From positions 310,001-374,000 of the forward strand of contig NZ_JACGZW010000006.1 in the NCBI RefSeq assembly GCF_014145675.1: a stretch of DNA of 64,000 nt, given 5' to 3'. Position numbers and translations under genes: made by a program. Below the pieces are notes generated by a model. It made no database searches. It had not been told where the DNA came from and was given only the letters and a program-made list of their open reading frames with translations. Position 1 is the stretch's first letter. Every line of letters starts with the position of its first letter. Of this stretch, positions 41,501 to 48,317 are shown one piece after another. This stretch comes from Amycolatopsis dendrobii (GTDB lineage Bacteria; Actinomycetota; Actinomycetes; Mycobacteriales; Pseudonocardiaceae).

Positions 41501-44500
41501 CCGGGTGCGACGCGGGTCGGGCCGGGCAGGCCGTCGAGCAGGTCCTGCCAGGCTTTTCGTCCGGCTTCCTCGTCTTGGCGGGACAGCCAGGCGAGGTAGT
41601 CGCGCATCTGCGGCACCTCGGGCAACGACGTTGTCGCGCCGCCTGCGTAGAGCTGTGCCAGTTCGTCGATGAGGATGGGGACCGACCAGCCGTCGGTGGC
41701 GATGTGGTGTGCGCTCCACAGGAACCGATAGCGCTCGGCGGCGACGCGGATCAGCGTGAAGCGGACCAACGGCGGGTGGGCCAAGTCGAAGCGGCGCAAC
41801 CGGTCCTGTTCGACCAGTCGCCGCAGTTCCGCCTCGCGGTCCTCTTCTGGCAACACGGTCAGGTCGATTTCGGTCCACGGCAGCTCGACCGATTCGGCGA
41901 CTAGCTGCACCGGTTCCCCGTTGCGCCGGCGCCGGAAGTAGCCGCGCAGGGCGGTGTGCCGGGTGAGCAGCGTGGCGCAGGCGTCTCGGACGGCAGCGGT
42001 GTCCAGCGGTCCTTCGAGGTCCGCGATTGCTTGCACGGCGTAGAAATCGACGCCCTCGGCATCCAGCTCGGCGTGGAAGAGCATGCCCTGCTGCAACGGC
42101 GCGAGCGGAAGCACTTCCTCGACCGGCCCGGCCCGCAGTTCGCCGAGTTCGCCGGGTTCGAGTTCGACCAGCGCGGCGCCGGGTTCCGGAGCGACGTCGT
42201 CCCCGATCGGGACCGCGTTTTCCGCGATCGCCGCCGGGGTGCGGGCTTCCAGCAGATCGCGCGGGGTGATGATCAATCCGGCCTTGCGCGCGCGGCTGAC
42301 CACCTGGATCGAGCTGACGCTGTCGCCGCCGAGCGCGAAGAAGTTGTCGTCGATGTAGACCTTCGGCACCGTCAGCACCTCGGCCAGCACGTCGCACAGG
42401 ATCGTCTCGACGGCGTTGCGCGGGGCCCGGCCGACCGCTTCGGCGGCGAAATCGGGCTCGGGCAGCGCATCCCGGTCGACCTTGCCGTGGACGGTCAGCG
42501 GCATCGCGTCGAGCACGACCATCGCGGGCGGCACCAGGTAATCCGGCAGCCGCTGCTGCAGTTCGCTGCGCACGGACGGGACGTCGACCGGCTCCGTGCC
42601 GACCAGATACGCGGCGAGCCGTTTGGTCCCGGAATCATCGCGCACCACCACGACCGCGTCGGCGATCTCCGGCAGCTCGCGCAGGGTCGCTTCGATCTCG
42701 CCGAGTTCGATGCGGTGACCGCGGATCTTGACCTGGAAGTCGCGGCGCTCGATGAACTCCAACGCCCCGTCGGCGCGGCGCACCACGCGGTCGCCGGTCC
42801 GGTACATCCGGGTTCCCGGCTCGCCGAACGGGTCCGCGACGAACACTGAACCCGTCTTGCCCGGGTCACCCACGTAACCGCGGCCGACCACCAGACCGCC
42901 GACATACAGTTCGCCTGCCGCGCCTGCCGGGACCGGTCGCAGCTCGTCGCTCAGGACGTACAGCCGGGTGTTCCGCACCGGAAGACCGATCGGCGTCCGC
43001 AGCCCGCGTACGTCGTCCACAGTGGACAGAACCGCGTGCGTCACGTCGTCCGAGCACTCTGTTGGGCCGTAGGCGTTCACCAGCGGGATCTCGGGGAAGT
43101 ACCCGAACCACCGGACGCACAGGTCCGGCGGCAACGCCTCGCCGGTCACCACCAGCCATCGAAGACCTGCCAGCTCCGGCGGACCGCCCGCGTCCCAGAA
43201 GTCCAACGCCGCCCGCAACAACGACGGCACGACTTCCAGCACGGACATGCCCAACCCGAACAGCGCCTCCGGATCCGCCGCGACCCGTCGGTCCACCACG
43301 CGGACCTGACCGCCGACCACCAGCGGCGCGAGCATCTGCCACACCGACACGTCGAACGTCAGCGGCGCGTTCTGCACCACCGCATCGGCCGCACTGAGCC
43401 CGAGGTCTTCCACCTTCGCCAGCAGGTGGTTCATCATCCCGAGCCGCGAAACCATCGCGCCCTTCGGCCGACCGGTCGAACCCGACGTGAAGATCACGTA
43501 CGCCACGTCGTCGCCCGCGCCGACCACCGGTGCCAGCTCAGTGTCTAAGACACCGTCCAACTCAACGACGTCCACCGGCAGCTCTGCGGCGACATCCCGG
43601 AACTCCGGTGCCGCGAGCACACAGGCCGCGCCGCTGTCCGCCACCAGATCGCGCAACCGCGCCAACGGCAACGTCGGATCCAACGGCACGTACGCACCAC
43701 CGGCACCGAGCACGCCGAGGACCGCCGAGATGAAACCACTCCCCGGACCAGCGAGCACCCCGACCACACGCCCGGCAGGCAACCGCCGCGACAACGCCGA
43801 GGCCATCCCCACCAGGTCCGCGTAACTCACCGATCCGGCAGCATCGACCACCGCCACCGCGTCCGGAGCCTGCGCGCGCACCCGCTCCACCACACCCGCG
43901 CCCACCGGGCCGGCAGCGCCCGACCCGGCGGTGAGCAGTTCCTCGCGCTCCTGTGCATCGGCGACATCGATGCGGGCGAGCGGCGCTTCCGGGTCGGCGC
44001 GCGCGAAGCGGTCCAGGAATCCGGCGAACCGGTGCAGGTGAGTGTCCACTCCGGACTCGTCGTAGAGATCCGGGTTGCCGTTGAGGTGCAGTTCGATCCC
44101 GCCGCCGGGCTCGTCGAGGACGGTGATCGACAGGTCGTTGGTGATCCCGGTGGACAGGTTCCGCACCCGGGTCACGCAGTCGCCCAGCCGCAGCCCGGGG
44201 TCCGCGGGCAGCACGTTGACGAAGGGCCCGCCGAACGGACGCCGCTCGTCGCTGCGCACGCCGATGTCGCGGCGGATCTGGTTGACGTGGTACCGCTGGT
44301 GCTTGAGCGTGCGGGCGAGCTCCCGCGAGGCTTGCTTCAGCAGCACCTCCGGGGTCATCGCGGGCGTGACCTGCATTTTCAACGGCAGGTAGTTCGCCAT
44401 CATCCCCGGAATCGTCCGCGTCCGGACCCCCGCGCGGGCGGCGACCGGGACGGTCAGCATCAGGTCCTGGATCCCGGAAAGACGCTCGGTGTAGGCGGCC

Positions 44501-45267
44501 ATCGCGGCCAGCAGGAAGGTCGGCAGAGTCACTCCGGCCTGCGCGACAGCCTTCCGCGCCGCGGCGGCCGCGTCGGCGGGCAGGGCGAGCGTGCGGCGAA
44601 GGAATCCGCGCGCCGGTGCGGGTTCCTTGCCGGACAGGCTGATCAGGTCCGGAACCGTGCTGAAGTGGCTGCTCCAGAACTCGCGGTCGCGGCCCAGATG
44701 CGTCGAGGTCTGGTAGGCGAGTTCGGATTCCAGCAGGTCCCGGAACGGCGGAAGCGGACGGCCCTCGGGCTCGTTGCCGGTCAGCACGGCGGTGTACAGC
44801 TCGCCCATCCGGCGGTGGCAGATCGCGGCGCTGAACCCGTCGCCCACCAGGTGGTGGGTGGTGAGATACCAGAACCGCCGGCGCGGGCCGAGCGTGAGCA
44901 GCGCGGCGCGGAACAGCGGGAAATCGGTGACAGAGAACGGCCGGGCCAGGTCCTCGTGCATCCACGCGAGCGCGGCCGCCTCGGGGTCCGGTTCGCCGGA
45001 GAGGTCGAGGAAGCTGACCGGCAGCTCGGTGAGCGGTTCGACTACCTGCCGCGGTTCGCCGTCGACCTCGAAGAACCGCGCGCGGAAGCATTCGGCCTCG
45101 TCGGTGAGCAGGCGGAACGCCTCGACGAACACGGTCACGTCCAGGTCGCCGGAGATGTCCAGGTAGTCGGCCATCGCGTAGGCGAGGCCGCCTCCGGACA
45201 GCTGCTCGTCGAACCAGACGTCGGTCTGGGCCGTGGACAGGGGCAGGCTGGTCTCGACAGCGGTCAT
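35590..45267 (-). CDS. Three-module NRPS: C-A-T-C-A-T-C-A*-T-TE
   Basis: A 3225-residue synthetase; ATG 45267 overlaps the SbnA-2 stop (ATGA). C1 (1-440) has HHLVGDG near 140, and a C domain in the first position suggests an acyl starter. A1 (450-920) has FTSGSTGRPKGAM near 590 and NAYGPTECSDD; T1 (GGDS) near 981. C2 (1050-1480) has HHIATDG near 1187. A2 (1490-1960) has FTSGSTGRPKGAM near 1630; T2 (GGHS) near 2018. C3 (2080-2500) has HHIAGDA near 2200, the usual final Gly being Ala. A* (2530-2870) lacks the TSGSTG and YRTGD motifs, and its A10 motif is PDGTLDR without the catalytic Lys. T3 (GGNS) lies near 2912 and TE near 2980-3225 (GWSYGG; His in CGHEYLMDP). A1 and A2 are near-identical with the same pocket by my alignment (D,V,W,S,V,T,A,D,D,K), which may fit Dap. 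Confidence 0.95.
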   Translation of the reverse strand: MTAVETSLPLSTAQTDVWFDEQLSGGGLAYAMADYLDISGDLDVTVFVEAFRLLTDEAECFRARFFEVDGEPRQVVEPLTELPVSFLDLSGEPDPEAAALAWMHEDLARPFSVTDFPLFRAALLTLGPRRRFWYLTTHHLVGDGFSAAICHRRMGELYTAVLTGNEPEGRPLPPFRDLLESELAYQTSTHLGRDREFWSSHFSTVPDLISLSGKEPAPARGFLRRTLALPADAAAAARKAVAQAGVTLPTFLLAAMAAYTERLSGIQDLMLTVPVAARAGVRTRTIPGMMANYLPLKMQVTPAMTPEVLLKQASRELARTLKHQRYHVNQIRRDIGVRSDERRPFGGPFVNVLPADPGLRLGDCVTRVRNLSTGITNDLSITVLDEPGGGIELHLNGNPDLYDESGVDTHLHRFAGFLDRFARADPEAPLARIDVADAQEREELLTAGSGAAGPVGAGVVERVRAQAPDAVAVVDAAGSVSYADLVGMASALSRRLPAGRVVGVLAGPGSGFISAVLGVLGAGGAYVPLDPTLPLARLRDLVADSGAACVLAAPEFRDVAAELPVDVVELDGVLDTELAPVVGAGDDVAYVIFTSGSTGRPKGAMVSRLGMMNHLLAKVEDLGLSAADAVVQNAPLTFDVSVWQMLAPLVVGGQVRVVDRRVAADPEALFGLGMSVLEVVPSLLRAALDFWDAGGPPELAGLRWLVVTGEALPPDLCVRWFGYFPEIPLVNAYGPTECSDDVTHAVLSTVDDVRGLRTPIGLPVRNTRLYVLSDELRPVPAGAAGELYVGGLVVGRGYVGDPGKTGSVFVADPFGEPGTRMYRTGDRVVRRADGALEFIERRDFQVKIRGHRIELGEIEATLRELPEIADAVVVVRDDSGTKRLAAYLVGTEPVDVPSVRSELQQRLPDYLVPPAMVVLDAMPLTVHGKVDRDALPEPDFAAEAVGRAPRNAVETILCDVLAEVLTVPKVYIDDNFFALGGDSVSSIQVVSRARKAGLIITPRDLLEARTPAAIAENAVPIGDDVAPEPGAALVELEPGELGELRAGPVEEVLPLAPLQQGMLFHAELDAEGVDFYAVQAIADLEGPLDTAAVRDACATLLTRHTALRGYFRRRRNGEPVQLVAESVELPWTEIDLTVLPEEDREAELRRLVEQDRLRRFDLAHPPLVRFTLIRVAAERYRFLWSAHHIATDGWSVPILIDELAQLYAGGATTSLPEVPQMRDYLAWLSRQDEEAGRKAWQDLLDGLPGPTRVAPGLPAAASLPATVESALSESDTAHLYAWAREHEVTVSTIVQACWAILVGRLAGQQDVVFGAVASGRPAELPGVETMVGMFVNTVPVRARLDPARPVRELLAELGRQQASMVSYQHIGQAQLSGAIPDSGELFDTAVVFENVPAGDGGPVVKLGEDVRVVDAVTLDSRHYPLSLVVEPHAALVFRFDYLREAFGDDRVRELAQQFRSLLDTVLGDPDRLLGRIDVVAEPAQTFLLGATGPVGAGVVERVRAQAPDAVAVVDDSGSVTYAELVGLASALSRRLPRGRVAGVLAGPGIGFVSAVLGVLGAGGAYVPLDPTAPLARLKGLVEDSGAACVIAAPEFREIAASLPADIVELDSVSDVDLAPVVGADDDVAYLIFTSGSTGRPKGAMVSRRGMVNHLLAKVEDLALKPSDVLVQNAPLTFDVSVWQMLAPLMVGAQVRAVSRETAADPDALFGLGMSVLEVVPSLLRAALDFWDAGGPPGLTGLRWLVVTGEALPPDLCVRWFGYFPDIPMVNAYGPTECSDDVTHAVLSSVDDAQGLRVPIGLPVRNTRLYVLGDELRPVPPGAAGELYVGGLVVGRGYVGDPAKTGSVFVADPFGEPGTRMYRTGDRVVCRADGALEFVERRDFQVKIRGHRIELGEIEAGLLAQESVTDAVVVVQGSDAANRHLVGYVAGTARPEDLQAQLAELLPAYLVPSAIVALDRLPLTAHGKVDRKALPAPENLTSQEKRGPRTPVEEQLTRLYAEVLGLPEAGIDDDFFELGGHSLLATALVSRIRSELNVELPLRDLFEARTVAALAGRLASAGQARAAFRKLDRPDPLPLSYAQQRMWFLNRLEGEHGGYTIPLAVRLSGELDRSALAAAVDDLTARHEILRTVFPDTDGVPFQRVLDAGESLRAAPMPKDLAAALAEEVARGFDLAVDLPLRSKLFGPDRNGDHVLLLVLHHIAGDAWSVDVLARDLATAYEARLSGNSPQWTELPAQYADYSVWQHSLLDDPKDGESARLLKHWREALDGIPGELALPVDLPRRASAGYHGGTIEFELSATVHRALARLAHEQGASLFMVVQAALATLLTRLGAGTDIPLGSLVAGRPDEAVHDLVGFFVNTLVLRTDTSGDPRFAELVGRVRDADLAAYAHQELPFERLLEATQPARSMSRQPLFGVLLSFYDVPPSEVSLGSLTARPEMLAPTHKKFKFDLTFQLGQHKGERGLEGTLEYNADAFTAETAQLLVDRLTLLLTAAAEDPEQPLSRIDLRTSGERATAAGPAPEVPDGLLVPGDIGLREEANRLARALHAQGAGPGETVTVDLPPGRDRWAAIFAVLAIGAAWTPSGPSRYTVPADGSGFADTDLEVALSGTELAYRGEAVFSRDALAATIAALLAELPLTASDRVLAPDTEFALPVVLAALHVGAVVTVAPAAEIAELASSVDPSVVVVTPSIAKMLTLRPGTRVLNFGEEFLDGALNCEGTAESGWLSLVNGRPFAHSHADVLDQSLQPVPRGGRGELYLAGAPTGLPARIRLDGTVEVLREAQVRGFAIPLGQIEAALHRQPSVAAAAVVAEDDLVAYVVPQWERGVDPLALREALAAELPDYLIPTAFAELDTIPVAPDGTLDRSALPAPTAQTSQDTSETVELLRTAFAETLGIADLDVQTGFFELGGNSLQSVRLVALARRAGLRLTVADILTHGSVERLAALAERAEPELADLPDPFAPVLPIRPTGSNPPLFCLHAGLGLSLPYLGLAAHLPDRPVYGLQSPGISGAEQFPDSVEQVAEDYLKHLRRIQPHGPYHLLGWSYGGLLAFELAVRLESEGETVGSLSILDSYPQDGAEAAPSRHELLVDFLEHIGFHDTDAGVELTPADVIAVLRQGDSRLADIGEERMTRVLAVMDNNAALAHRYRPARFTGAVELFVAAEGLTDTEVAERAGRWVPHVSGPVRAHRIECGHEYLMDPRPQAEIGAAVAGTLASNEESQ

Positions 45268-46244
45268 CGCGGCACCTCGGAAAGTCGGTCGGTGGTCTGC
45301 CCGGGCACGCGGCCGAGCGCGTCGGCGGCCCAGTGGTCCCGGTAGACCGTGTCCAGGTAGTGGTCGCCCAGGTCCGGCGAGATGGCCACGGCGGTCAGGT
45401 CGCGGTCCTCGCGGGCGAGCCAGGAGAGCGCTCCGGCGACGACGGTGCCGGTCGAGCCGCCGAACAGGAACCCGTGCCGCACCAGCGTCCGGCACATCTC
45501 CACGGTTTCGGTTTCCTCGACGTGCACCACGTCGTCCACCAAGGACTCGTCGAGCAGCGCCGGGCGGATCGCGGAGCCGAGCCCGGGAATCTGCCGCGGC
45601 CCGGGCGGTCCGCCGAAGCTCACCGAGCCGACGCTGTCCACCGCGACCACGCGGATCGACCGGCGCGCCTCGCGCAGGTACCGGGCGCAGCCCATCAGCG
45701 TCCCGGCCGTGCCGGTGCCGACGAAGAGCACGTCGAGGCCGGGGAACATGCGCAGGATCTCCGGGCCGGTGGTCCGGTAGTGCGCGGTCCAGTTGCCCGG
45801 GTTGGTGTGCTGGTCGAGCCAGACGTAGTCCTCGTGCTCCGCGCAGAGGCTCTCCACCAGCCGCTGCCGCGCGCCGACCAGCCCGTCGACCGGATGCGGT
45901 TCGGTCAGCACGCGGACCTCGGCGCCGTAGTTCTGCATTAACTGCCGGGCGGACAGCGTGCAGTGGTCGTCGGTGACGCAGATGAACCGGTATCCCCGGC
46001 TGGCCGCGACCATCGCGAGCGCGACGCCGATGTTGCCGGACGAACTCTCGACGATCGTCTGCCCGGGACGCAGCGTGCCGTCGCGTTCGGCGCGCTCGAC
46101 GATCTCCAGCGCGGCCTTGAGCTTGATCGACCCGGCGAAGTTGAACCCCTCGCACTTGACGAACAGGTCGCGGCCGACGAACCGGCGCAGGTCGACATAG
46201 AGATCCGGGACGGTGAACTCCTGAGGGGCGGATATCACCCGCAC
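45264..46244 (-). CDS. sbnA: 2,3-Diaminopropionate biosynthesis protein SbnA (copy 2)
   Basis: A 326-residue second SbnA with the same motifs as copy 1: FNFAGSIKLKAALEIV (PLP Lys), VESSSGNIGVALAMV, GTGTAGTLMGCARYL and FGGSTGTVVAGALSWL. GTG 46244 has GGAGG 6 nt upstream; a GTG two codons later overlaps the preceding stop and is the alternative. It sits between the acyl-CoA-dehydrogenase-like gene and the NRPS. No second SbnB is present, so both SbnA products would feed the single SbnB, unless this copy makes a different N-substituted diamino acid. Confidence 0.92.
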   Translation of the reverse strand: MRVISAPQEFTVPDLYVDLRRFVGRDLFVKCEGFNFAGSIKLKAALEIVERAERDGTLRPGQTIVESSSGNIGVALAMVAASRGYRFICVTDDHCTLSARQLMQNYGAEVRVLTEPHPVDGLVGARQRLVESLCAEHEDYVWLDQHTNPGNWTAHYRTTGPEILRMFPGLDVLFVGTGTAGTLMGCARYLREARRSIRVVAVDSVGSVSFGGPPGPRQIPGLGSAIRPALLDESLVDDVVHVEETETVEMCRTLVRHGFLFGGSTGTVVAGALSWLAREDRDLTAVAISPDLGDHYLDTVYRDHWAADALGRVPGQTTDRLSEVPR

Positions 46245-47455
46245 GGCAAACCTCCGGTGCCCGAGAGGGCGTTCAGCGCCGGGAACGACTCGCCCTGGCC
46301 GACTTTGCCGGCGAGCAGCCCGGTGAAGACGATGAGTTTCTGGATGTTCGCGGCGCCTTCCATGAACTCGACGCCGCGGGCGTCGCGAACCAGCTTGTCC
46401 AGCAAGGGATGCGTCCAGCGCGCGCTCGGCCCGAAGAACCGGCAGGCCGCCCTGGTCGCGTCCTCGGCGAGCCTGCTCGCCTCGGCTTTGGCGGACGAGG
46501 CGAGGTGCCCGCCGCGGCTGCCGTCCGCGTCCACCTCCATCGCCGCGAGGTGCACCAGGTTCCGGACACTCTCGATCCGGTAGCCCAGCTGATCCCATTC
46601 GGCCGCCGCGCCGCCGGTGAGCAGGCCGCCTTCCGCCCGGACGTACTCGTGCGCCGCTCGCGCGATGCCGATCGCGATCGCCGCGACGCCGGGACGAAGC
46701 CGGTTGAACGTCAAGGTGGCGGCCCACATTCCGCGCCGGGCCGGGGAAAGATGGCGGCCCAGCACCCGGTTCGCGGGGATGCGCAGGTTGTCGAACTCGA
46801 GGGCGCAGAACCGTGCGCCGCGCAGTCCGAGCATGCCGAGCGGTTCGGCGTGGAAGCCGGGGGAAGCGGTGTCTACGAGGACCGCGCGTACGCCGAGCGG
46901 GCCGGGTGCGGTGCGGGCGAAGACGACGCCCATGCCTGCGCGGGAAGCGTTGCCGACATACCGTTTCCGGCCGTTCAGCACGAAATCGCCGTCTGGACCC
47001 GGAGTCAGGCTCGTGGTGAGCGCGTTCGCGTCGGAACCGGCGTCGGGTTCGGTGAGGGCGAAGAATGTCCACGTTGGACGGTCAACGAGCCTGCCGTAGA
47101 ACCAGGCTTTCTGCTCGTCGTCGCCGAGCACGTCGAGCAGGACGCCGGACATGGACGCGCCCGGTGCGGCGAGCGTCGCGCCCGCGTCGCCCCGGGCGAA
47201 CTCCTCCAGCAGCACTGTCCGTTCGAGCGCGGTCATCCCGTGGAACCGGCGCCCGGCGACGTTGATGCCCTCCGAGCCGTACTCCCCCGGGACCAGCAGC
47301 TGCGCCATGCAGCGCACCGCGGGCAGGTCGGCGAACTGGGCGACGGCCTCGGGATCGCGGTCGAGCACCGCACCGGCGACACGGAGGCCGGTCGCCCACT
47401 CGGCGGCGAGATCCCGCAGCGCCAGCAAGGGTTCGGTCAGCACCGTGCCCGTCAC
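46235..47455 (-). CDS. Acyl-CoA/acyl-ACP dehydrogenase family protein
   Basis: A 406-residue flavin dehydrogenase; GTG 47455 overlaps the preceding stop. FAD-contacting motifs are FFALTEPDAGSDANALTTSL and LNGRKRYVGNASRAGMGVVFAR. The C-terminal FMEGAANIQKLIVFTGLLAGK keeps the Glu that acts as base in many family members (YEGT motif). Flanked by an ACP two genes upstream and a shorter helical partner, it probably introduces or handles a double bond in a carrier-bound acyl or aminoacyl group. Free CoA substrates cannot be ruled out. Confidence 0.88.
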   Translation of the reverse strand: MTGTVLTEPLLALRDLAAEWATGLRVAGAVLDRDPEAVAQFADLPAVRCMAQLLVPGEYGSEGINVAGRRFHGMTALERTVLLEEFARGDAGATLAAPGASMSGVLLDVLGDDEQKAWFYGRLVDRPTWTFFALTEPDAGSDANALTTSLTPGPDGDFVLNGRKRYVGNASRAGMGVVFARTAPGPLGVRAVLVDTASPGFHAEPLGMLGLRGARFCALEFDNLRIPANRVLGRHLSPARRGMWAATLTFNRLRPGVAAIAIGIARAAHEYVRAEGGLLTGGAAAEWDQLGYRIESVRNLVHLAAMEVDADGSRGGHLASSAKAEASRLAEDATRAACRFFGPSARWTHPLLDKLVRDARGVEFMEGAANIQKLIVFTGLLAGKVGQGESFPALNALSGTGGLPCG

Positions 47456-48012
47456 GTCGTCCCCATTTCGTGCACGCTCGCAAGCAGTTCAGAGACGTCG
47501 GCGACCTCACCCGGCCCGCCGGCGAGGAAACCCTTCGCCCCCAGCAACCCGAGCAGCTTCCGGTCCACATCGGACAGCAGCTGATGCAGATACCGCACCC
47601 GCGCCGCAGCCATGCTCCCGTCCGCCAGCAGATCCGCTTCCACCGCCAGTTGCCCGTTCAACGCAGTCGCGAGGCAGTCTTGGATCATCTGCTTGCGCAG
47701 CAACGACTCCTCCCCCGAACGCCGCTCGCCCAAGTACCGGAGGCACTCGTCGAGCAGCCCTTGGGAAAGCCCCAGCCGCATCCACACCAGGTCCAGACCC
47801 GCGGGCGCGCCCGGCAGGCCCCGGGCGAACGCGACCGCGCCGCCGGGAAGATCCGCTTCCCGCAGGAGCTCCGTCCCGGCGGGCAGGTCTCCCGCCGGCA
47901 CCGCCCCGATCGCGTTGTTCCGGCGCGTCGTCCGCAGCAGCTTGAGCGCGGGCGCGACGCCCTGCTCGCGGGCGACGCGCCGGCACTGCTGCCCCGGCAC
48001 CGGGTCAGGCAC
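47452..48012 (-). CDS. Helical protein resembling an acyl-CoA-dehydrogenase C-terminal half
   Basis: A 186-residue protein of uncertain family. Its C-terminal 120 residues (VWMRLGLSQGLLDECLRYLGER, ESLLRKQMIQDCLATALNGQLAVEAD, DRKLLGLLGAKGFLAGG) follow the helix pattern and wording of the C-terminal four-helix bundle of acyl-CoA dehydrogenases, while the FAD-contacting beta domain is missing. The GTG start overlaps the ACP stop by 8 nt and its own stop overlaps the full-length dehydrogenase start. The simplest reading is a non-catalytic partner for that enzyme, perhaps docking the ACP. It could instead be an unrelated helical protein. Confidence 0.55.
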   Translation of the reverse strand: MPDPVPGQQCRRVAREQGVAPALKLLRTTRRNNAIGAVPAGDLPAGTELLREADLPGGAVAFARGLPGAPAGLDLVWMRLGLSQGLLDECLRYLGERRSGEESLLRKQMIQDCLATALNGQLAVEADLLADGSMAAARVRYLHQLLSDVDRKLLGLLGAKGFLAGGPGEVADVSELLASVHEMGTT

Positions 48013-48292
48013 GGATTTCCGCGATGACGAACGCGGCGAGCGAACGCACCGATTCGAAGTGCTGCATCTCCAGGTTCTCGGTGTCGAACTCGATGCCGAA
48101 CGTGTCCTCGAGCTGCATCAGCAGCTCCAGCACACCGGTCGAATCGAGGCCGGCGTCGGACAGCCGGGTGTCCTCGGACAGGTCGGCGACGTCCCGTTCG
48201 AGCACCGCGCCCAGTGCGCCGGTGATGCCTTCGACGACGCGGTCCTCGGTCAGGGTCTGCGCGGTCTCGGTGGTCTGGACTGTCTCAGTCAT
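48005..48292 (-). CDS. Acyl carrier protein (second)
   Basis: A 95-residue carrier protein. After a Thr/Glu-rich leader (TETVQTTETAQTLTED) come the ACP helices: VVEGITGALGAVLERDVADLSEDTRLSDAGLDSTGVLELLMQLEDTFG, with the phosphopantetheine Ser in GLDSTGVLEL (about residue 53), then EFDTENLEMQHFESVRSLAAFV. GGAG precedes ATG 48292. It differs from the KS-operon ACP and lies with the FAD enzyme and dehydrogenase pair, so it probably presents a separate substrate to those enzymes. Confidence 0.93.
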   Translation of the reverse strand: MTETVQTTETAQTLTEDRVVEGITGALGAVLERDVADLSEDTRLSDAGLDSTGVLELLMQLEDTFGIEFDTENLEMQHFESVRSLAAFVIAEIRA

Positions 48293-48317
48293 GGCTCTCC
48301 TTCTCCTTACACGGGGT

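Noticed and set aside
45268..46155. Extending the NRPS upstream to 46155 (3521 codons)
   Set aside because: The extra part lies in the wrong frame over the second SbnA and is low-complexity; ATG 45267, overlapping the SbnA stop, gives a normal C-domain start.
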